Shown: positions 7,722 through 10,737 of the stretch, piece by piece | Position numbering within the stretch: position 1 is the stretch's first letter | How the letters are laid out: every line of letters starts with the position of its first letter | Assembly (NCBI GenBank): GCA_030673645.1 | Contig: DAOVIO010000143.1 | Span: 1-10,737 of the forward strand | From: JAGLSB01 sp023135955 | Lineage (GTDB): Bacteria > Bacteroidota > Bacteroidia > Bacteroidales > GCA-2748055 | Direction: 5' to 3' | Length of the DNA stretch: 10,737 bases | Program-made: the position numbers and the translations under genes | The notes under the pieces: model-generated | Database searches by the model: none | What the model saw: the letters and a program-made list of their open reading frames with translations, nothing else | Told to the model about the DNA's origin: nothing

Positions 7722-7842
7722 TCACTAGAAGCTTTAACATTAATCACTCTGAAATGATAAAAGCAGAAAAAAAAATTAAATCCCATAGCTTCAAGCCATT
7801 AAATAATATCAATAAATAGTTATATCTTTATTTTTTTAAAAA

Positions 7843-8439
7843 ATGATGCATTTAACAGATAAAGAAATAATCGATGGACTTAGAAGCAAGGATGAAAGAA
7901 TAAGCTCCCTGGTTCATAAGAAATATTTCCCAATGTGTACATCCATTGTCTGTTATAAAGGTGGAAGTATTGAAGATGCTGAAGATGTATTTCAAGAAGC
8001 AATGTGCTCCATTCTTCAAAAGCTTGCAAAGCAGGAATTTGAAATCAGATGTGCTTTCAAATCTTATGTGTTTGCTGTCTTTTTTAATCTTTGGAAACTT
8101 CAACTGGAAAGAAAAAGACGACATAACAGATTTGAATTAACAGCAATACCCGAACCCTTAGCTGAGCAGGTGATTGAAGAATTTGACAGGCAGCTTTGCT
8201 CTTCTGTTTTGTGGACCTGCTACCAGGAACTAAGAGAAAAATGCAGGATAATACTTAAGATGGTTTGGCAAGGATACCCCCTTAAAGAAATAGCAGTAAT
8301 CTTATCTGTTGATTATGATCGCTTTAGAAGAATAAAATATGATTGCCATCATTCATTATCTGTTATTATTAAAAATTCTGATTCTGCCACAGAATTATTA
8401 AAAAATGAATTTCCGGAGTTGTACTCAGTATTAAAATAA
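7843..8439 (+). CDS. ECF-like sigma-70 family RNA polymerase sigma factor
   Basis: This 198-residue protein has the two-domain build of an extracytoplasmic function sigma factor, which directs RNA polymerase to a specific promoter set. Region 2 spans about residues 22-95. It has the core-binding DAEDVFQEA at 45-53, then AFKSYVFAVFFNLWKLQLERKRR at 71-93, the usual position of promoter opening and -10 recognition. Region 4 spans about 128-172. It begins QELREKCRIILKM and ends with a helix-turn-helix, YPLKEIAVILSVDYDRFRRI, for -35 contact. The start is one of two adjacent ATGs (7843 or 7846). The next gene begins four bases after the stop and encodes an anti-sigma-like membrane protein, which suggests a paired regulator. 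The subgroup and target promoters cannot be read from the sequence. Confidence 0.88.
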   Translation: MMHLTDKEIIDGLRSKDERISSLVHKKYFPMCTSIVCYKGGSIEDAEDVFQEAMCSILQKLAKQEFEIRCAFKSYVFAVFFNLWKLQLERKRRHNRFELTAIPEPLAEQVIEEFDRQLCSSVLWTCYQELREKCRIILKMVWQGYPLKEIAVILSVDYDRFRRIKYDCHHSLSVIIKNSDSATELLKNEFPELYSVLK

Positions 8440-8443
8440 AACT

Positions 8444-9280
8444 ATGAGCAGGAAAAACATAAATAGAATCATTCCCTATTTGAATGAAGAAATGTCTGAA
8501 GATGAAAGAATCAGCTTTGAGAAGGAAATGGAGATGGATGATGAACTGAAGAAAGATTTCTATCTATTCAAAGCTACCAAGTCAGAGGTACTGGGATTGG
8601 CCGATATTCATGAAGCCATAAATGATCCAAATTTCGAAGATGCATTGAGTCTGGCCAATGAGACCGTTTCAGAGTACTTTGAAGAAAAGAATAAATCTCT
8701 GTTGGCTAATTCTGAAAATACAGATGATTCGAATAAAAAAAAGCTTTCAGGTTCAGGGATAAAAAGATTATACCATCTTCTTTTACCACTTGCAGCTGTG
8801 CTTATAACCGGACTGTTCATTAAAGTAGTATTTCTTAAGCCTAATGCAGATGATCTCTATACAAAATACTATGGTCCTGCAGAAACCGGATATTCAAAAT
8901 TGAGAGGGGATCTTTCTTCAAATAATTCCATTTATGCTTTGTCTAATCTTTTTTATATGGAAAAAGACTATCGAAAAGCTGATTCTGTTCTAAACTTAAG
9001 CGGTAAAAATGTAATGGAAAGTCCTGATTATTTCTTTTTCAACGGACTTATTAAAATGGGATTGGGTAGTTTTGAAGAAGCAAGCTCTAGCTTTGAAAAT
9101 TATCTTGATTTGTATAATAAGATGCAGCTTGAATCAGAATGGTACCTGAGTCTTTGTTATTTAAAACTTGACAATGTAGAACAGTCTGAGCAAATTCTTA
9201 ATAAGCTAAATACTTATCAAAATACTTATCAGACATCAGCTGATAATCTTCTCCGGGAAATCCGGCGTCTGAGAGAATAA
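8444..9280 (+). CDS. membrane protein with anti-sigma-like N-terminus and TPR-like C-terminus
   Basis: This 278-residue protein is probably a regulator of the sigma factor encoded just upstream. Residues 5-50 (RIIPYLNEEMSEDERISFEKEM, then DDELKKDF) resemble the helical start of membrane anti-sigma factors, in which a 'Y.ngeLs.eEr..fE..l..d.eL' pattern precedes the sigma-binding helices. The His-Cys residues of zinc anti-sigma factors are absent. Residues 60-105 are an acidic, then Lys-rich linker. One transmembrane helix lies at about 109-131 (LYHLLLPLAAVLITGLFI). The rest, about 135-278, contains helical pairs typical of tetratricopeptide repeats, such as YALSNLFYMEKDYRKADSVL and GLIKMGLGSFEEASSSFENY. 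The N-terminus should be cytoplasmic and the repeats periplasmic. It sits four bases after the sigma gene, and its last 52 bases overlap the convergent CHAT gene. The anti-sigma role is inferred. Confidence 0.75.
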   Translation: MSRKNINRIIPYLNEEMSEDERISFEKEMEMDDELKKDFYLFKATKSEVLGLADIHEAINDPNFEDALSLANETVSEYFEEKNKSLLANSENTDDSNKKKLSGSGIKRLYHLLLPLAAVLITGLFIKVVFLKPNADDLYTKYYGPAETGYSKLRGDLSSNNSIYALSNLFYMEKDYRKADSVLNLSGKNVMESPDYFFFNGLIKMGLGSFEEASSSFENYLDLYNKMQLESEWYLSLCYLKLDNVEQSEQILNKLNTYQNTYQTSADNLLREIRRLRE

Positions 9281-10737
9281 ATCAGACCAATGCTTAGAAT
9301 AAGTGTCAGCCCGCCTGGTATTATAAAGAATCTTGATTTAACAGGATCAATACTACCCACAAGCTGATAACCCGACCAATAAAATGGATGATGCAGGGCC
9401 GGCGATGCTTTATCCAGGAACTTCAACTTGGCTTTCTGAAGAGCAGAGTTCTTTTTCTTTCCTTTAAAAAGTTCAGTATAAAAGCCTGTTATTACATCAA
9501 AACCAGTAAAATCATTTACTTCCCATAATGAATTAACAACTGAAGCTGCCCCGGCTTCCATAAAATTCCTGGTTAAACTTAGAATACCTTCGCTCCTGTT
9601 TATTACACCCAAGCCAGAATTACATGCACTAAGACAAACCATTGGGCTTTCCAATTCAAGAAAACTTATTTCATGGCCCCAAAGCTTTCCACTAAGGGAA
9701 TCATCTGCATCTTCGTAAAATTCAAGATAGCCGCCCGATTCAAAATTTCTTTCTCTGTTTGAATGCATGGCAAAATGAAAAATTCCGGGATCACTAATAC
9801 TGCTGTAAAAATTGGATAAGGAAGCCTCTTTACCATAATAATAATTTCCGTTAAACAAAGTTGAGATATACTCCAATTCCCTTTTTGCTCCAGATAAACC
9901 CTCAGTTTCGAGTGAAAAAAGATTATCAATTGCAGGTGCAAAGGCATTTATAGAAATTTTTCTGATCTTATATTTTCTCTCCCTAAAGAGGAGGTTAACA
10001 GAATAAGCATAAGATATATTATATTGATGGACCAGATAAGAAAGACCAGAGAAATTAACCAGTCCCTCCTTAGTTTTAAGGCTAATAAGACTTTCAAAAG
10101 GGAGAATATTCAATCTTTCGTCGGGGATAATGAATAACTCATTTCCATTAAAATATTTCTCAACCGGTTCTATCAGATAGCTATAAAGATTATAAAGTGA
10201 ATTACTTAATGAATCGAAGGAACTTATGCTTATCTCCCTGTCTGGAAAAGTTTCAAGTTGATATAAATAATAATCAAGATTAGTGTAAAATTCTACTCCC
10301 ACATTTTGCCTGATTATTTTAAAATCATTGCGAGTGATTACAAAAGTATAAAGTTGATTCTGTTTTACTGAATCCCGGGGTGAAAGAACATATTCAATTA
10401 TGCTTTGATTAGCTGACAAATGCCTTTGCAGTTCTGCAATATCGGCCGGTTCCGGTTTAGGATGCATTCTTTTATACCAATCTTGTGTCCTGGCTATTTC
10501 CAAATCCTGTTCATAATTTCTACTTGCTTCGAATAAATCATCTTTCAGCCTGAACAAATTAATCGAATCTGGTACTTCCTTCTGATTCTCTTGAAATATA
10601 GAATTTTTATACTGAGAAATTCTTTGCTCATTTATATTCAGAGCAGAATATAAGCTATCATTGATATTTTCGTTGTTCAAAGCTTCCCTGGAATTAATCT
10701 TCCTCAATAATTCCGAAGCTTTCCATTCAGATGCAAA
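9229..10737 (-). CDS. membrane-anchored CHAT-domain (caspase-like) protein, partial
   Basis: The frame is open to the right edge, so the N-terminus is missing; the TTG at 10705-10707 is not a convincing start because coding continues upstream (ASEWKASELL). Residues read so far give a helical region, then a CHAT-family linker (DWYKRMHPKPEPADIAELQ, then IIEYVLS). The CHAT protease domain follows, with the catalytic His in FHFAMHS (codon at 9763-9765) and the Cys in CLSACNSG (codon at 9622-9624), 47 residues apart. After the domain comes one hydrophobic segment (about 9271-9330, FFIIPGGLTLILSIGLIYSL) and a basic tail, RRRISRRRL. CHAT proteins are clan CD cysteine peptidases, often fused to TPRs. 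The missing part likely carries TPRs and perhaps a signal peptide; if so, the protease faces the periplasm and the basic tail the cytoplasm. It converges on the sigma operon. Substrate unknown. Confidence 0.88.
   Translation of the reverse strand, partial: FASEWKASELLRKINSREALNNENINDSLYSALNINEQRISQYKNSIFQENQKEVPDSINLFRLKDDLFEASRNYEQDLEIARTQDWYKRMHPKPEPADIAELQRHLSANQSIIEYVLSPRDSVKQNQLYTFVITRNDFKIIRQNVGVEFYTNLDYYLYQLETFPDREISISSFDSLSNSLYNLYSYLIEPVEKYFNGNELFIIPDERLNILPFESLISLKTKEGLVNFSGLSYLVHQYNISYAYSVNLLFRERKYKIRKISINAFAPAIDNLFSLETEGLSGAKRELEYISTLFNGNYYYGKEASLSNFYSSISDPGIFHFAMHSNRERNFESGGYLEFYEDADDSLSGKLWGHEISFLELESPMVCLSACNSGLGVINRSEGILSLTRNFMEAGAASVVNSLWEVNDFTGFDVITGFYTELFKGKKKNSALQKAKLKFLDKASPALHHPFYWSGYQLVGSIDPVKSRFFIIPGGLTLILSIGLIYSLRRRISRRRLSADV

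Larger units (their letters stand above)
7454..7842. other. spacer between tRNA-Glu and the sigma factor gene
   Basis: No intact gene is present. The stretch contains the probable antisense sorting-domain remnant (7533-7721) and candidate promoter elements for the sigma factor operon. A short AT-rich inverted repeat (TGAAATT at 7477-7483 with AATTTCA at 7496-7502) follows the tRNA but has no T-run after it, so it is weak as a terminator. Confidence 0.5.

Noticed and set aside
7852..8124. 90-residue minus-strand frame opposite the sigma factor gene
   Set aside because: The plus-strand frame carries clear sigma region 2 and 4 motifs; the antisense frame has no family features and is a shadow.
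9211..9231. Direct repeat of TACTTATCA near the end of the TPR protein gene
   Set aside because: Two nine-base copies in coding sequence produce a YQNTYQT stretch; too short to suggest a repeat element or attachment site.
9666..9947. 93-residue minus-strand frame
   Set aside because: It lies inside the CHAT coding region in another frame; the CHAT frame has the catalytic motifs and this one shows no recognisable domain.
7454..10737. Genomic island inserted at tRNA-Glu
   Set aside because: I saw no integrase gene and no second copy of the tRNA 3' end in the downstream sequence, so an att-site duplication is not supported.
7843..10737. CRISPR-linked (type III-E) system
   Set aside because: The CHAT and sigma parts suggested it, but there is no repeat-spacer array and no cas gene in the window.

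Overview
The window looks like chromosomal DNA of an AT-rich Bacteroidota bacterium, probably class Bacteroidia. The signs are the heterodimeric methylmalonyl-CoA mutase pair, an Mpl-type Mur ligase, a DUF4412 secreted protein, a promoter of the Bacteroidetes form (TTTG, 19 bases, TAnnTTTG) in front of a tRNA gene, the lack of clear Shine-Dalgarno sequences, and a probable fragment of a type IX secretion sorting domain. The lineage is inferred from gene content; no rRNA is present.

Layout. Positions 1-108 are open to the window edge and may be the 3' end of a gene. A DUF4412 exported protein (351-1376) follows. It is bracketed by two near-identical 41-bp intergenic repeats (115-155 and 1658-1698), the second attached to a perfect 12-bp hairpin. 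Next comes a compact operon: the small and large subunits of methylmalonyl-CoA mutase (1893-3761, 3774-5930), then a Mur ligase of the Mpl/peptidoglycan-recycling type whose start overlaps the mutB stop by 4 bases (5927-7300). A tRNA-Glu(UUC) gene with a consensus promoter lies at 7382-7453. The spacer after it holds what looks like a dead antisense C-terminal fragment of a secreted protein (7533-7721).

The last third is a regulatory module: an ECF-like sigma factor (7843-8439), then four bases later a single-pass membrane protein with an anti-sigma-like N-terminus and a TPR-like C-terminus (8444-9280). Convergent to these, and overlapping the second by 52 bases, is a membrane-anchored CHAT (caspase-like) protease that runs off the right edge (9229-10737, minus strand).

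The mutase pair interconverts succinyl-CoA and methylmalonyl-CoA (propionate metabolism), while Mpl reuses murein tripeptide; their co-transcription is unexplained. The sigma/anti-sigma-like/CHAT cluster is the most interesting part. It has the parts list of a protease-controlled sigma circuit, comparable in logic to the CRISPR-linked TPR-CHAT/Csx30/sigma system, but no CRISPR component is present here. This reading is a hypothesis from gene content and layout.
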